64,000 bases of DNA from Thermomicrobium sp. CFH 73360 (lineage in GTDB: Bacteria > Chloroflexota > Chloroflexia > Thermomicrobiales > Thermomicrobiaceae), in contig NZ_JAMSLS010000002.1 of assembly GCF_023806465.1 (NCBI RefSeq), positions 682,001-746,000 on the forward strand, in the 5' to 3' direction. Positions 47,001 through 56,279 of the stretch are shown one piece after another (position 1 is the first letter of the stretch; the number at the start of each line of letters is the position of its first letter). Below the pieces are notes generated by a model. That model had not been told where the DNA came from and made no database searches. It was given only the letters and a program-made list of their open reading frames with translations. Both the position numbers and the translations under genes were made by a program.

Positions 47001-47656
47001 CGGAGCGACTTGAGCGTCGCATCGTGGACCTGCGGCGGCGCTGGCAGGAGCTGAGCCGCTTTGGTGAGGCAGCGATCGCGCAGTACGAGGCCGAGCGGGT
47101 GCGGTACGAGTCGCTCCGGTCCGAACTCCAAGACGTGCGGGCGACGGTACAAACGCTGCGCACACTTCTTGCTGAACTCGACCGACAGATCGAGCGTCGC
47201 TTCGCACGGTCACTCCGAACGCTTGACCGTGCGTTTGCGGCGACGTTTAGCGAGCTCTTCGGTGGAGGCCGGGCACGGCTGATCGCGCGTGACGGAACTG
47301 GCTCTATCGAAGGGGTGGAACTCGTTGTCCAACCGGCTGGGAAGCGCGTTCGTTCTGTGCAGCAACTGAGTGGTGGCGAGCGTGCGCTCACCGCGGTGGC
47401 GCTTCGCTTTGCGCTGCTGGAGTCGAGCCCGCTGCCGTTCTGTGTCCTCGATGAGGTCGACGCTGCACTTGATGAGGCGAACGTGTTGCGCTTCCGAGCG
47501 GTGCTCGAACGTCTTGCTGAACGGACGCAGTTTCTTGTCATCACGCACAACCGTGCAACGATCGAAGCAGCAGGAACCCTGTATGGTGTCACAATGGGAG
47601 AGGATGGCGTCTCGCGGGTGGTCTCGCTCCGTTTGGCCGAGTACGCGTCGGAGTGA
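44093..47656 (+). CDS. smc: Chromosome partition protein SMC
   Basis: 1187 residues, normal for SMC. ABC head N-lobe with FKSFADPVELVFDHGITAIV and Walker A GPNGSGKSNLADAIAWVLGE; long coiled coils very rich in Glu, Arg and Ala; a hinge at about 515-640 (GVLGTLGALIDVPPELELAV ... VVLVTDLATTRRLLPQL region); return coil; head C-lobe with the signature LSGGERALTAVALRFALL and Walker B PFCVLDEVDAALDEANVLRF. It extrudes DNA loops from ParB-parS loading sites together with ScpA/ScpB, which are not in this window. An exact parS lies at 24.95 kb. Confidence 0.97.
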   Translation: MGIRLTRLTVLGFKSFADPVELVFDHGITAIVGPNGSGKSNLADAIAWVLGEQSGAAMRSRRAEDVIFAGGPGRAALGMAEVTLVLEQDGEELGLPFHEVSLTRRVFRDGENQYLINGARARLRDVAQIAAALRAEWVIVRQGAVDHVLDQRPSERRDFLEHAAGLATLRLRQTEARQRLAEAEQHAQRLEDLLRELEPHIATLAEAAERAREALTVREALRETTLHLFAARWRRARDENERARCRAAEYERAYEDAVGTVRQARESLEREENEHRALAAQRELLVERRRVLVRDAQFAAHRAHVARERAAVLMRQLDSLDRDAASTHHEAVALQQELERVATLHATTTNQLAAVESALQRAEAAAAERASRAAQLRRDLEELERQLTQCERERQRLARARATLAATTEARRQELAQLHALAVERARERAAAERELVTLTAREAELAEQLTEAKLEAEHCSALLRRTGSKLERQVHVVRELERELILARARLDALSRALEGELIAGATRAVLAAAHRGQLSGVLGTLGALIDVPPELELAVEAALGGHLHDVVVERWTDAEAAIAFLKEHRAGRVTFHPLDSVRTFPPTRLPLAIGGPGVIGVAAELVSASPALRPVVQSLLGRVLVVTDLATTRRLLPQLPPGWVIVTREGELARPSGSVTGGAAKSRERGVLSLARERRELAARSERLEQLVAQGRQELESTRVEYEQARITADEAQRKLRALETTHAELLAERQRAERALTMLVETQARETQAIAHLERLLTEAEEQERALAAQEAEWESTQHKIEEQRTQLVDELAALERVDPERERLAARVAVLRERTHALERERAQFERQFELLQQRAAELASRRAQLVADTERALAEAEGAESEAASLSAAVSELEREEVALATALEERARCLSAARSALATAEEHLRQTERERAAVRAALERAEELQRAVLESAAWELSGAQEFQWVSETLAQLADQVSEPPERLERRIVDLRRRWQELSRFGEAAIAQYEAERVRYESLRSELQDVRATVQTLRTLLAELDRQIERRFARSLRTLDRAFAATFSELFGGGRARLIARDGTGSIEGVELVVQPAGKRVRSVQQLSGGERALTAVALRFALLESSPLPFCVLDEVDAALDEANVLRFRAVLERLAERTQFLVITHNRATIEAAGTLYGVTMGEDGVSRVVSLRLAEYASE

Positions 47657-47658
47657 GG

Positions 47659-49134
47659 TCAAGCGAGGTCGAGCGGCCAGATTGGCCGGCGGATGTTGCG
47701 GAAGGGGAGGCGAGTCAGGTCGCTCCCTGTGATCCCTGGGCCTTCCACGAGCACCACCCGCTCGGCAATCGGCTCGAAGGCTGCGCGAAAGTGTCCCTTG
47801 CCCTTCAGTGCGAGGATGCGTTGCTCGGTCGGCTCAATCCCGTGCGATCGGAAGACATTGAGGTCAATCGGCGACTCGGCACGCTCTGTCACGATGACGG
47901 CGATTCCCTCGACCTCGAGCACAACTGTTCGGCCCAGATCCACCGTCACTCCAGCGTGCATCGGGCCGGCATTCACATACCGTCCGTCCGAGAGCAGCCG
48001 GACCACTCCCCGGACGGCCAGCGGTGGACCATGCAAGTTGTCGGTCTTCCCACCGAGCAAGACGTCCATCGTCGCGCGCACGCCCGCCTGACAGCAGGAG
48101 GCTACAACCTCGGGGTCTCGCACCAGCGCGAGAGCAGCTGGTCGTGCCTCTTGCCGGAGCAAGAAGCGCAAGAGCTCTACGCTGTCGCCAGGACCGCCAG
48201 TCCAAGGGTTGTCGGCGATATCAACCAGCACGAGTGGCCCACGTTCGATCGCACGGATAGCTGCCGCTGCTTCGTCCCACGTTGCTACTCCCCCGAGAAA
48301 GCCATGGCGGAGTTCCCAAGCGAGCGCGGCCAACTCGTCAGCGAGCTGTCGTGCGAGCGCTGGGTCCCCATCGGTTGTAACCAAGATACTCAACCCGGCT
48401 TCCGGAACGTCGGCGGGCGGGAAACCGCCGGCGATCGTCACGTCCAGCACACGCGGATCATCTTCCATCGCCTCAGCTCGGTCGAGAAGCGTGCGCATTG
48501 GTGGGCGATCGGTCGTCATCCGTTGGGACGTCGGCAGCATCGGCGGCTTGACCAACACGGCAGTCGGACGAACGTTACCACGTAGCAAGCGAAAGAGAAG
48601 CTGACCAGCTTGCCGTCCGCGCTCTCGCTGATCAACATGCGGGTAGGCATGGTAACCAAGGAGAATGTTGGCCTGCTCGACCATGAGAGAGCTGATATTG
48701 GCGTGTAGGTCGAGTACGGCAACGATCGGGACACGTGGCCCAACCAGCTCCCGCAGCCGACGGAGAAGTTCTCCATCACCGTCGGATACGTGTTCGGCGA
48801 CCATCGCACCGTGCAGTGAGAGCAGGATGCCGTCGAGCGGCTGCGCGTGCTCGATACCCGCGAGAAGCTCTGCGACCAGTGTCTCGTATGCCTCACGGGT
48901 GACTTTTCCCGCGGGCGTGATCCACACGGAAAACAGGGGCAGGAGCTCTAGTCCCAGTTCTGCGGCGGCGTCGATGAAGCCGGCGAGCACTGTCGCGGTG
49001 TCGCGTGCCTGTTCAAGGACAGCAGCTCCGCGGGCAATCCCGCAACGCTCGATGAAGGCCAGGTCGACCGGCACGCTGGAAAAGGAGTTCGTCTCGTGAG
49101 ACAGTTCAGCGATCGCAATGCGCAGGCGAGCCAT
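47659..49134 (-). CDS. M81 family metallopeptidase (MlrC-like)
   Basis: 491 residues. RIAIAELSHETNSFSSVPVD, DGILLSLHGAMVAEHVSDGDGE (an extended stretch), PIVAVLDLHANISSLMVEQA, GYHAYPHVDQRERGRQAG and DVTIAGGFPPADVPEAGLSI are those of the MlrC/M81 family. The zinc ligands are expected in the Asp/His of LDLHAN and in HAYPHVD. The prototype degrades linearised microcystin peptides; most members act on unknown small amide substrates. It lies 6 bp after a BKACE enzyme and downstream of a C45 acyltransferase, in one minus-strand operon, and converges with smc (stops 2 bp apart). Confidence 0.87.
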   Translation of the reverse strand: MARLRIAIAELSHETNSFSSVPVDLAFIERCGIARGAAVLEQARDTATVLAGFIDAAAELGLELLPLFSVWITPAGKVTREAYETLVAELLAGIEHAQPLDGILLSLHGAMVAEHVSDGDGELLRRLRELVGPRVPIVAVLDLHANISSLMVEQANILLGYHAYPHVDQRERGRQAGQLLFRLLRGNVRPTAVLVKPPMLPTSQRMTTDRPPMRTLLDRAEAMEDDPRVLDVTIAGGFPPADVPEAGLSILVTTDGDPALARQLADELAALAWELRHGFLGGVATWDEAAAAIRAIERGPLVLVDIADNPWTGGPGDSVELLRFLLRQEARPAALALVRDPEVVASCCQAGVRATMDVLLGGKTDNLHGPPLAVRGVVRLLSDGRYVNAGPMHAGVTVDLGRTVVLEVEGIAVIVTERAESPIDLNVFRSHGIEPTEQRILALKGKGHFRAAFEPIAERVVLVEGPGITGSDLTRLPFRNIRRPIWPLDLA

Positions 49135-49140
49135 ACTTCC

Positions 49141-49971
49141 TCACCCGGCGAATGGTGGGAGCCCCAGCAGTTGCCGTGCCTCGCTCGGCGTCGCAGGTTC
49201 GCGGCCGAGTTCGCGGGCGATGCGAACGATCCGGGCCACAAGCGGTGCGTTTCCCTCGGCGAGGACGCGGTAGGAATAGTAGATGTTGTCTTCAAGTCCC
49301 GTTCGCACGTGCCCGCCCATCACCAAGGCCGCCACGTTCATTGGCAGCTGGTGTCGGCCAATTGCACAGACTGACCAGAGCGAACCTGCTGGGAGTTGTC
49401 GCACCATATGTGCAAGTTGCTCGACCGTCGCTGGTGCTCCACCACGAACGCCAAGCACCATCTGGAACCAATAGGGAGGCTGGATTAGTCTCCGCTCGAT
49501 GAAACGTTTGGCCGTTTCGATGAATCCGCTATCGAAGCATTCGATTTCCGGCTTGACGCCGTGTGCCTGCATTTCCTGGGCAAGTGCTTCGAGGAACTGT
49601 GGCGAGTTGACGAAGACGCGGTCACCGAAGTTGACTGATCCGGCGTCGAACGAGGCGATGTCCGGGCGCAAGCGCACCGGTGCGATCCGTTCCTCGTCCG
49701 GAACGATACCCGCACCTCCGCCGGTCGAGAAATTGAGCACGATGTCACAGCCCTCCGCGCGAATGAGGTCGCGCACGCGTGCGTAGCGCGCGGGATCACT
49801 CGTCACGCGGCCGTGTTCGTCACGGACATGGATATGGACGATCGCGGCACCCTCACGCCAGCAGCGGATTGCCTCGGCCGCGATCTCCTCTTCGGTAATC
49901 GGGACGTAGGGGGTTTGCTCTCGTGTCGTCCAGCTGCCAGTCGTCGCGACCGAGATGATCACCTTCTCCAT
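49141..49971 (-). CDS. BKACE-family beta-keto acid cleavage enzyme
   Basis: 276 residues. IISVATTGSWTTREQTPYVP, EIAAEAIRCWREGAAIVHIH with VRDEHGRVTSDPARYARV (metal-binding His pair), DIVLNFSTGGGAGIVPDEER, FDSGFIETAKRFIERRLIQP, and GHVRTGLEDNIYYSYRVLAEGN match the DUF849/Kce family. These enzymes condense a beta-keto acid with acetyl-CoA and cleave it to acetoacetate and a new CoA ester; the prototype acts in lysine fermentation. The specific substrate is unknown. It lies between the C45 acyltransferase and the M81 peptidase, suggesting a shared amide or beta-keto amino acid degradation route. Confidence 0.88.
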   Translation of the reverse strand: MEKVIISVATTGSWTTREQTPYVPITEEEIAAEAIRCWREGAAIVHIHVRDEHGRVTSDPARYARVRDLIRAEGCDIVLNFSTGGGAGIVPDEERIAPVRLRPDIASFDAGSVNFGDRVFVNSPQFLEALAQEMQAHGVKPEIECFDSGFIETAKRFIERRLIQPPYWFQMVLGVRGGAPATVEQLAHMVRQLPAGSLWSVCAIGRHQLPMNVAALVMGGHVRTGLEDNIYYSYRVLAEGNAPLVARIVRIARELGREPATPSEARQLLGLPPFAG

Positions 49972-49986
49972 CGCCTGCCTCCTTGG

Positions 49987-51051
49987 TCACGCGAGCGGGA
50001 TCCGCTCGAAGGCGACACGGCAAGGCGCACCAGGGGCGACCCAGAGTTCTCGCCTTGTCACGTCGATCACGAGCCCGGCGATCGTCCGGCTTGCATGATC
50101 CGCTGCTGGGTCGAGGTGCTTGCAGAGAGCGTTCGGCTGATTGGCGTGGTCGCGGAGCAGTGCTTGAAGTGTCTCAACGGTGTGTTGGCCTGCAGCCAGT
50201 GTCAGCAAGCGCTGCGCACGATTGCGTCGAAGTTGGGAATCGAGTGTGTCGCCCTCCTCCAGGCTGCGTAGTTCTGGGGCGAGGACGTGATTCGCGTGCG
50301 AGAACGGCTCGTTCCCTACATAGTGAAGCGCGTACTGTCGTCCAGTGACCTCGATGTCGTAGATCTCTCCATCAGCGGTTGCGATGAGGTGGTTGTTCCC
50401 ATTAGCACGCTCTGGTAGGAGCGCGGCCTGGATTGCTCTGGCCAGTGTCGAGGCGCGCAGTACCTCACGGTAGAGGAACAACTTTGGAACACCAATCCGG
50501 AGGTCCGTTACCTGCAACGCGTTGCCCGTCGAGCCGATCCCGACCTCGTTGACACCCTGATAGAGGAAAAGGCCGCCGTAGGCAAAGGCAACAAAGGCCG
50601 GCTCATCCGCTGGTCGCACGCGAACCACAGAGACTCGCTCATGGCGGCAGGGAAGAGCGTCCTCGTTGTGGGCGAGGAGCACACTGCCGTCATTCGACGC
50701 TTCTGCTGGGACGGCAAGACTGGTGCACCCCTCTTTCATGCGGATACGGCGGGCCAGGAACAGCGTCTCCTGGAGCGCGTTCAGGCTGACGAGCGCATCG
50801 ACATCCACACCGGCAGCGCGTGCAAGCGCAGCGAGTTCCTCGGCAGTCTTTGGAAGGTTCCCCTCAAGGTCGTCACGGAGACGTCGAGCCAGATCGAGTG
50901 CCAGATCCCAGGAGATCCCGCGCCTTGCGAGTTCCTGGCGATGCCGCGTGATTGCCTCGGGCAGTATCACCTCAAGAGCGCGGCCGATTGTCTCTCCAAT
51001 CGCCGCCGGTGAGCCGCTCGCCTCGATGACCTGGACCGAGGACATCGTCAC
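49987..51051 (-). CDS. C45-type Ntn hydrolase/acyltransferase
   Basis: 354 residues. [20 protein letters not shown] and [20 protein letters not shown] precede [20 protein letters not shown], whose Cys is the processed nucleophile of acyl-CoA:6-aminopenicillanate acyltransferase-like (peptidase C45) proteins. Next come [20 protein letters not shown] and [16 protein letters not shown]. The expected autocatalytic cut is just before that Cys. They hydrolyse or transfer small acyl groups on amides. Its ATG overlaps the serS stop by four bases and it is the second gene of the serS-C45-BKACE-M81 run. Confidence 0.85.
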   Translation of the reverse strand: MTMSSVQVIEASGSPAAIGETIGRALEVILPEAITRHRQELARRGISWDLALDLARRLRDDLEGNLPKTAEELAALARAAGVDVDALVSLNALQETLFLARRIRMKEGCTSLAVPAEASNDGSVLLAHNEDALPCRHERVSVVRVRPADEPAFVAFAYGGLFLYQGVNEVGIGSTGNALQVTDLRIGVPKLFLYREVLRASTLARAIQAALLPERANGNNHLIATADGEIYDIEVTGRQYALHYVGNEPFSHANHVLAPELRSLEEGDTLDSQLRRNRAQRLLTLAAGQHTVETLQALLRDHANQPNALCKHLDPAADHASRTIAGLVIDVTRRELWVAPGAPCRVAFERIPLA

Positions 51052-52385
51052 CCGTCTCCTGTCAGGGCCTGCTCACGTGCTCGTCGGGCCTGAGCAGGAT
51101 CCCAGTAGGCTGGTTGTCGGCTAATCCGCTCTTGGCCACCCATGTATGGTCGGAGCACAGCAGGGATCTCGATTGATCCGTCCGGCTGCTGATAGTTCTC
51201 CATGATCGCGATGAGCGTCCGTGGCAGTGCCAACCCGGAACCGTTCAAGGTATGGACAAACTGCGGCCGCGCACCTTCGCTCGGGCGGAAGCGGATGTTG
51301 GCGCGGCGTGCCTGGAAGTCGCGGAAGTTCGAGCAGGACGACACTTCAAGCCACTCCTGGGAGCCGGGTGCCCAGACTTCCAGGTCGAACTTCTTGGCAG
51401 CAGTGAATGACAGGTCGCCGGTACACATCTGAACAACGCGATAGGGTAACTCGAGGTGACGCAGCACGTCCTCGGCATCTGCGACGAGCCGCTGCAACTC
51501 CTCGTCCGAGCGTTCTGGCTCAACAAACTTGACCATTTCGACTTTCTCGAACTGGTGCACGCGCTTGATGCCGCGCACATCACGGCCAGCGGAGACCTTT
51601 TCTTTGCGGAAGCATGGAGTCGCGGCCACAAGATAGATCGGCAATGAGCCAGGTGGCAGGATCTCGTCACGGAAGAGGTTCGTGACCGGGACTTCTGCTG
51701 TCGGGATCAGCCAGAGGTCGGTTTCTTCGTCGTGGTAGAGGTTATCGCCAAATTTCGGAAGGTTTCCGGTGCCGACCATTGCCTCACGCCGGACGAGGAA
51801 TGGTGGGTAGACCTCAAGATACCCGTGCTTGGTGACATGCAAGTCGATCATCCACGTGATAAGTGCCCGCTGCAGCCGGGCCAAGTCTCCCCGTAGGACG
51901 TAGAAGCGGCTACCAGCGATCTTGACCCCTCGTTCGAAGTCGATCAACCCAAGTTCTTCGGCCAGTTCCCAGTGCGGCTTGACCGGGAAGTCGAACTGGC
52001 GCGGTTCGCCCCAATGTCGAACAACCACGTTAAAGCTTTCATCCGGGCCGACCGGGACATCAGGGTCAGGTAAATTTGGTACCTCAAGCAAGAGTGCTTG
52101 GAGTCGCTCCTCGACCGCTGTGAGCTCACGATCCAGTTCCTCGATGCGGTCACCAAGCGCGCGCATTGCGGCAATCGCTGCCTCCCGTTCTGTGCCGGGT
52201 GAGAGCCCAGCGATGCGCCGCGACTCCGCGTTCCGTTGCGCTTTCAGTTGCTCCACCTCGGCAACGAGCCTGCGGCGTCGTTCATCGAGTTCGAGAATCT
52301 CGTCAATTGGCGCCTCGGTGTTCAGCTTCCGCAGCGCCTCGCGGATCGTCTCCGGATGCTCGCGAATAAGCCTGAGGTCGAGCAT
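51048..52385 (-). CDS. serS: Seryl-tRNA synthetase
   Basis: 445 residues. An N-terminal two-helix coiled coil ([18 protein letters not shown] ... [20 protein letters not shown]) and the class II catalytic core: motif 2-type [40 protein letters not shown], and the motif 3 region [40 protein letters not shown] is the usual serine-site segment. It charges tRNA(Ser). It follows the HNH gene by 59 bp, too little for a T-box. A serine-responsive serA leader elsewhere in the window depends on its product. Confidence 0.97.
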   Translation of the reverse strand: MLDLRLIREHPETIREALRKLNTEAPIDEILELDERRRRLVAEVEQLKAQRNAESRRIAGLSPGTEREAAIAAMRALGDRIEELDRELTAVEERLQALLLEVPNLPDPDVPVGPDESFNVVVRHWGEPRQFDFPVKPHWELAEELGLIDFERGVKIAGSRFYVLRGDLARLQRALITWMIDLHVTKHGYLEVYPPFLVRREAMVGTGNLPKFGDNLYHDEETDLWLIPTAEVPVTNLFRDEILPPGSLPIYLVAATPCFRKEKVSAGRDVRGIKRVHQFEKVEMVKFVEPERSDEELQRLVADAEDVLRHLELPYRVVQMCTGDLSFTAAKKFDLEVWAPGSQEWLEVSSCSNFRDFQARRANIRFRPSEGARPQFVHTLNGSGLALPRTLIAIMENYQQPDGSIEIPAVLRPYMGGQERISRQPAYWDPAQARRAREQALTGDG

Positions 52386-52444
52386 GTCCCCCCCTTCGGC
52401 AGTGTGTCCCGCCCGAGCATGGATCGCCCGCGCGATCGTTCGAG

Positions 52445-53065
52445 TTATCGACTGCGCTGGCCCTTGACGTCAAGATCGGGGAGGAATTTCAGCCAGCTCT
52501 CATGCACTGGTGAGCGGAGCACGCGTTGGACGAGGTAGTACCGTCCTGGGCGTGGCTCGAAAGGCTGGCGCAAGAGCTGCATTCGCGCTTCGGCAAGCGA
52601 CTTGCCTCCCTTGCGATGGTTACAGGTCCGGCAGGCACTGACGACGTTCTCCCAGGTGTGCGGACCGCCGCGGGAACGCGGCACGACATGGTCGATCGTC
52701 AGGTCATGGGTGCGTACGCCGCAGTACTGGCAGGTGTAGTTATCGCGGAGAAAGACCTCGCGGCGGCAGAGTTTCACGCGCACCGGGGGACGCTTGACCA
52801 AGCTCAGAAGGCGGATGACAGACGGTGCTGGGAAGCACCGTTGTGCCGAGGCCACCTCATGCTCGTAGGTCTCCAGGATCTCTGCCTTGCCGGAGAGCCA
52901 GAGGACGAGCGCCCGACGCACCGTTGCGACATGCAGCGGCTCGTAGTTTTGGTTGAGCACGAGAACTGGTCGGTGGCCATTGAGGGACACAAGGCCATTA
53001 CCTTGGGAAGAGAAGTCCAAGGCAACGTGACCGTTGTGGCGTTGGAGAGGATCGGTGTCCGACAC
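52445..53065 (-). CDS. HNH endonuclease
   Basis: 206 residues from GTG 53065, chosen because the upstream residues look non-homologous; an alternative is 53122. After a leading segment [20 protein letters not shown], shared by a widespread HNH subfamily, comes the zinc-ribbon HNH core [22 protein letters not shown], then [20 protein letters not shown]. The two CxxC pairs hold zinc and the DH and N/H residues are catalytic. Many members of this single-gene family occur as housekeeping-like genes with unknown biological targets. It precedes serS. Confidence 0.88.
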   Translation of the reverse strand: MSDTDPLQRHNGHVALDFSSQGNGLVSLNGHRPVLVLNQNYEPLHVATVRRALVLWLSGKAEILETYEHEVASAQRCFPAPSVIRLLSLVKRPPVRVKLCRREVFLRDNYTCQYCGVRTHDLTIDHVVPRSRGGPHTWENVVSACRTCNHRKGGKSLAEARMQLLRQPFEPRPGRYYLVQRVLRSPVHESWLKFLPDLDVKGQRSR

Positions 53066-53289
53066 GTCTACGTTCCGTTCGACCGTGTTACAGACTGCCG
53101 GTGCTGGTCGTGCCCGCCGCATCTTACCAGCACTGCGCCCAACGATGGGTCGCTTTCAATCATACCGAGCGCAAGCGCCGTCGGCCATGTATCAGAAGGC
53201 GGGGGAGTGCTGTACCTTCTTGCAGCGCGATTCACTCAGCACTGGAGTCACCATGCTGGGAAGACGGGTGTCTGGTGCCCACATTGGTC

Positions 53290-56178
53290 CTACTGCCTGA
53301 GGGAAGCCACTGCGGGTAATACCCGCCGCAACGCTTGCCCCGTGTAGGAATGCTCGACGGTCGTCAGCTCCTCCGGCGTTCCAGTCGCGACGACATACCC
53401 GCCAGCCGCACCACCCTCCGGACCGAGATCGATGACGTAGTCGGCGCACTTGATCACGTCGAGGTTATGCTCGATCACGATGACCGTGTTTCCAGCATCG
53501 GTAAGCCGTTGCAGGACCGCGAGGAGCCGCTCGATGTCGGCGAAGTGCAGCCCGGTCGTCGGCTCGTCCAGGATATAGAGGGTGCGACCGGTTGCCCGGC
53601 GGCTGAGTTCCGTCGCCAGTTTTACCCGTTGCGCTTCTCCTCCGGAGAGCGTTGTGGCCGGCTGTCCCAGCTTGATATAGCCCAACCCAACGTCGGAGAG
53701 TGTCTGCAGTTTGGCGCGGATTGCCGGGAATGCCTCGAAGAAGACAAGTGCCTCATCGACCGTCATGTCCAGGACATCGGCGATACTTTTGCCGCGATAC
53801 GTGATCTCCAGCGCTTCGCGGTTATAGCGCCTGCCATGACAGACCTCACAGGGGACATAGACGTCTGGCAGAAACTGCATCGAAATTTGAATGACGCCTT
53901 GTCCCTCGCAGGCCTCGCAGCGTCCGCCCTTCACGTTAAACGAGAAGCGGCCTGGTGCATAGCCACGCGCCTTTGCCTCTGGCAGCGAGGCATAGAGTTC
54001 GCGAATCGGTGTGAAGGCGCCGGTGTACGTCGCTGGATTCGAGCGAGGTGTCCGCCCAATCGGACTTTGGTCGATATTGATCACCTTGTCGATATGCTCA
54101 AGCCCCTCGATTGCATCATGCGCTCCTGGCCGCTCCTTCGCTCGGTAGAAGAGCTGCGCAAGTCGTCGGTAGAGCGTATCGACGACGAGCGTACTCTTCC
54201 CGGAACCCGAAACGCCAGTGACGCAAATGAAGCAACCGAGGGGGAAGGCCACGTCGATGTTCTTCAGGTTGTTCTCGCGGGCACCTCGAACGATCAGCCA
54301 CTTGCCGTTACCCGGACGTCGTCGCTCGGGGACCGCGATTCGGCGGGCACCGCTCAGGTACTGTCCGGTGATCGACTCTGGCGTGTTGACGATCACCTCC
54401 AACGGACCGGCTGCGACAACCCGACCCCCGTGCTCTCCAGCACCCGGCCCGATATCAATGATCCAGTCGGCTGCGCGAATTGTCTCCTCGTCGTGCTCGA
54501 CGACGATCACCGTGTTCCCAAGGTCGCGCAGGCGCAGCAGTGTCCGGATAAGCCGCCCATTGTCGCGCGGGTGCAGCCCGATACTTGGCTCGTCCAGCAC
54601 ATAGAGTACGCCCATCAGCCGACTGCCAATCTGCGTTGCTAGCCGGATCCGCTGCGCTTCACCACCGGAGAGGGTCGCAGTCGGACGGTCAAGCATCAAG
54701 TAGTCGAGTCCAACGTCGACCAAAAAGCTTAGCCGTTCGCGGATCTCCTTGAGAATCTGGTGGGCAATCCGTCGCTCTCGTTCGGTGAGTGGCGTCCGTG
54801 TCTCGTCAGCGAGCTCGTCAAAGAACGCGAGCGCCTCCCCGATCGCCATCCGTGTGACTTCGACGATGGACCGGCCAGCGACCGTCACCGCCCGGCTCTC
54901 CGGTCGCAGTCGCGACCCTCCGCACGCTGGACATGGGTAGGCTGCCATGTATTGCTCGATCTCAGCGCGGACGTAGTCCGAGTTCGTGCTCGCGTAGCGG
55001 CGACGCAGGCTTGGGATGACCCCTTCAAAGGTCGCGACGTATGTCCGTTCACGGCCGCTCTTCCCAGCGTAGCGGAGGGAGACCGAGCGCCCGCCGTCCC
55101 CATACAGGATGAGGTGCTTGATACGTTCAGGGAGCTCGCGCCAGGGAACGTCTGTACGGAATCGTTCCGTGCGAGCCAATGCGCGCAAGAGGGCAAGGTA
55201 CCACTCGTTACTCTCGCGTCCTTCCTTGAACCACGGGGCGATCGCCCCCTCGTCTAGTGAGCGATCCGGATCGGGAATGATGAGATCGGGATCGAACTCC
55301 AGCTTACTGCCGAGCCCGTCACAGGCCGGACAGGCGCCATGGGGACTATTGAACGAGAAGCTCCGTGGCTCCAGTTCTGGCAAACTGATACCGCAAACGA
55401 CACACGCGTTCCGCTCCGAAAAGACAATCGGTTCCCCTTCGAGCGGCTGGACGATCGCAATACCGCCGCCGAGCTTGACTGCCGTCTCCAGTGCCTCGAC
55501 GACGCGAAGGTGGAAAGCGTGCGCGTCGTCCGGCTCACGTGCCCGCACAATCAAGCGGTCAACGACGACCTCGATCGTATGCCGCTTGGTCTTGGCCAGC
55601 GTGATCGGCTCCTCCAAGTCACGGAGTTCCCCGTCGATCCGCACACGGGTAAAGCCGGCACGACGGAGCTCCTCCAGGACGCCCTGATGCTCCCCCTTGC
55701 GATCCTTCACCACCGGCGCGAGGATGAAGAATCGCGTGCCCTCGGGAAGCGCCTCGACCTGTTCAGCCATCTGCTGGACTGTTTGCGCTTGAATCGGACG
55801 CTCGCACTGCGGGCAGTGTGGCTTGCCGATGCGAGCGTAGAGGAGCCGCAGGTAGTCGTAAATCTCCGTTTGTGTCCCAACAGTTGAACGCGGGTTGTGA
55901 CTCGCGGCCTTCTGGTCAATGGAGATCGCCGGCGAAAGTCCCTCGATCTGATCGACGTCCGGTTTCTCCATGAGACCGAGGAACTGGCGAGCGTAGGCGG
56001 AGAGTGATTCCACGTAGCGGCGCTGCCCCTCGGCGTAGATGGTGTCGAAGGCCAGACTCGACTTGCCGGAGCCCGAAAGCCCCGTGATGACCACCAGCTT
56101 GTCGCGAGGGATCTCGACGTCAATGTTTTTGAGGTTGTGCTCGCGAGCGCCGCGGACGATGATCTTGTCGCTGGCCAT
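53290..56178 (-). CDS. uvrA: Excinuclease ABC subunit A
   Basis: 962 residues from ATG 56178 after GGGCGGGGGAGTTCC. First ATPase: [20 protein letters not shown] with Walker [15 protein letters not shown]; the signature domain and zinc finger ([16 protein letters not shown] ... CPACDG); [20 protein letters not shown]; second Walker [20 protein letters not shown]; the second zinc module ([18 protein letters not shown] ... CEVCHG); and [20 protein letters not shown]. It recognises bulky DNA lesions with UvrB in nucleotide excision repair. A promoter -10 (TACAAT) and a perfect 20-bp palindrome lie just upstream. Confidence 0.98.
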   Translation of the reverse strand: MASDKIIVRGAREHNLKNIDVEIPRDKLVVITGLSGSGKSSLAFDTIYAEGQRRYVESLSAYARQFLGLMEKPDVDQIEGLSPAISIDQKAASHNPRSTVGTQTEIYDYLRLLYARIGKPHCPQCERPIQAQTVQQMAEQVEALPEGTRFFILAPVVKDRKGEHQGVLEELRRAGFTRVRIDGELRDLEEPITLAKTKRHTIEVVVDRLIVRAREPDDAHAFHLRVVEALETAVKLGGGIAIVQPLEGEPIVFSERNACVVCGISLPELEPRSFSFNSPHGACPACDGLGSKLEFDPDLIIPDPDRSLDEGAIAPWFKEGRESNEWYLALLRALARTERFRTDVPWRELPERIKHLILYGDGGRSVSLRYAGKSGRERTYVATFEGVIPSLRRRYASTNSDYVRAEIEQYMAAYPCPACGGSRLRPESRAVTVAGRSIVEVTRMAIGEALAFFDELADETRTPLTERERRIAHQILKEIRERLSFLVDVGLDYLMLDRPTATLSGGEAQRIRLATQIGSRLMGVLYVLDEPSIGLHPRDNGRLIRTLLRLRDLGNTVIVVEHDEETIRAADWIIDIGPGAGEHGGRVVAAGPLEVIVNTPESITGQYLSGARRIAVPERRRPGNGKWLIVRGARENNLKNIDVAFPLGCFICVTGVSGSGKSTLVVDTLYRRLAQLFYRAKERPGAHDAIEGLEHIDKVINIDQSPIGRTPRSNPATYTGAFTPIRELYASLPEAKARGYAPGRFSFNVKGGRCEACEGQGVIQISMQFLPDVYVPCEVCHGRRYNREALEITYRGKSIADVLDMTVDEALVFFEAFPAIRAKLQTLSDVGLGYIKLGQPATTLSGGEAQRVKLATELSRRATGRTLYILDEPTTGLHFADIERLLAVLQRLTDAGNTVIVIEHNLDVIKCADYVIDLGPEGGAAGGYVVATGTPEELTTVEHSYTGQALRRVLPAVASLRQ

Positions 56179-56189
56179 GGAACTCCCCC

Positions 56190-56209
56190 GCCCGTGTCCG
56201 GACACGGGC
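56190..56209. promoter_or_regulatory. Perfect 20-bp palindrome at the uvrA transcription start, candidate operator
   Basis: GCCCGTGTCCGGACACGGGC is fully self-complementary. It begins a few bases after the predicted uvrA transcription start and ends 12 bp before the ATG. It could be a repressor operator (for example an SOS or other DNA-damage regulator) or form a 5' hairpin. It does not match the Gram-positive or E. coli LexA consensus. Confidence 0.5.
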
Positions 56210-56217
56210 ACCGGACT

Positions 56218-56223
56218 ATTGTA
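56218..56223 (-). promoter_or_regulatory. Promoter -10 element of uvrA
   Basis: Minus strand TACAAT, 17 bp-type spacing only to a weak -35 (TCAAAC region). Transcription would start near 56211. Confidence 0.4.
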
Positions 56224-56279
56224 GCAGTGGGTGGGACACGCGTTTGACCAACTGGCACGGGTGGGTAGTTTGGCTAGGA

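Noticed and set aside
52386-52444. T-box or serine-responsive leader upstream of serS
   Set aside because: Only 59 nt separate serS from the upstream gene, with no T-box conserved segment or specifier stem.
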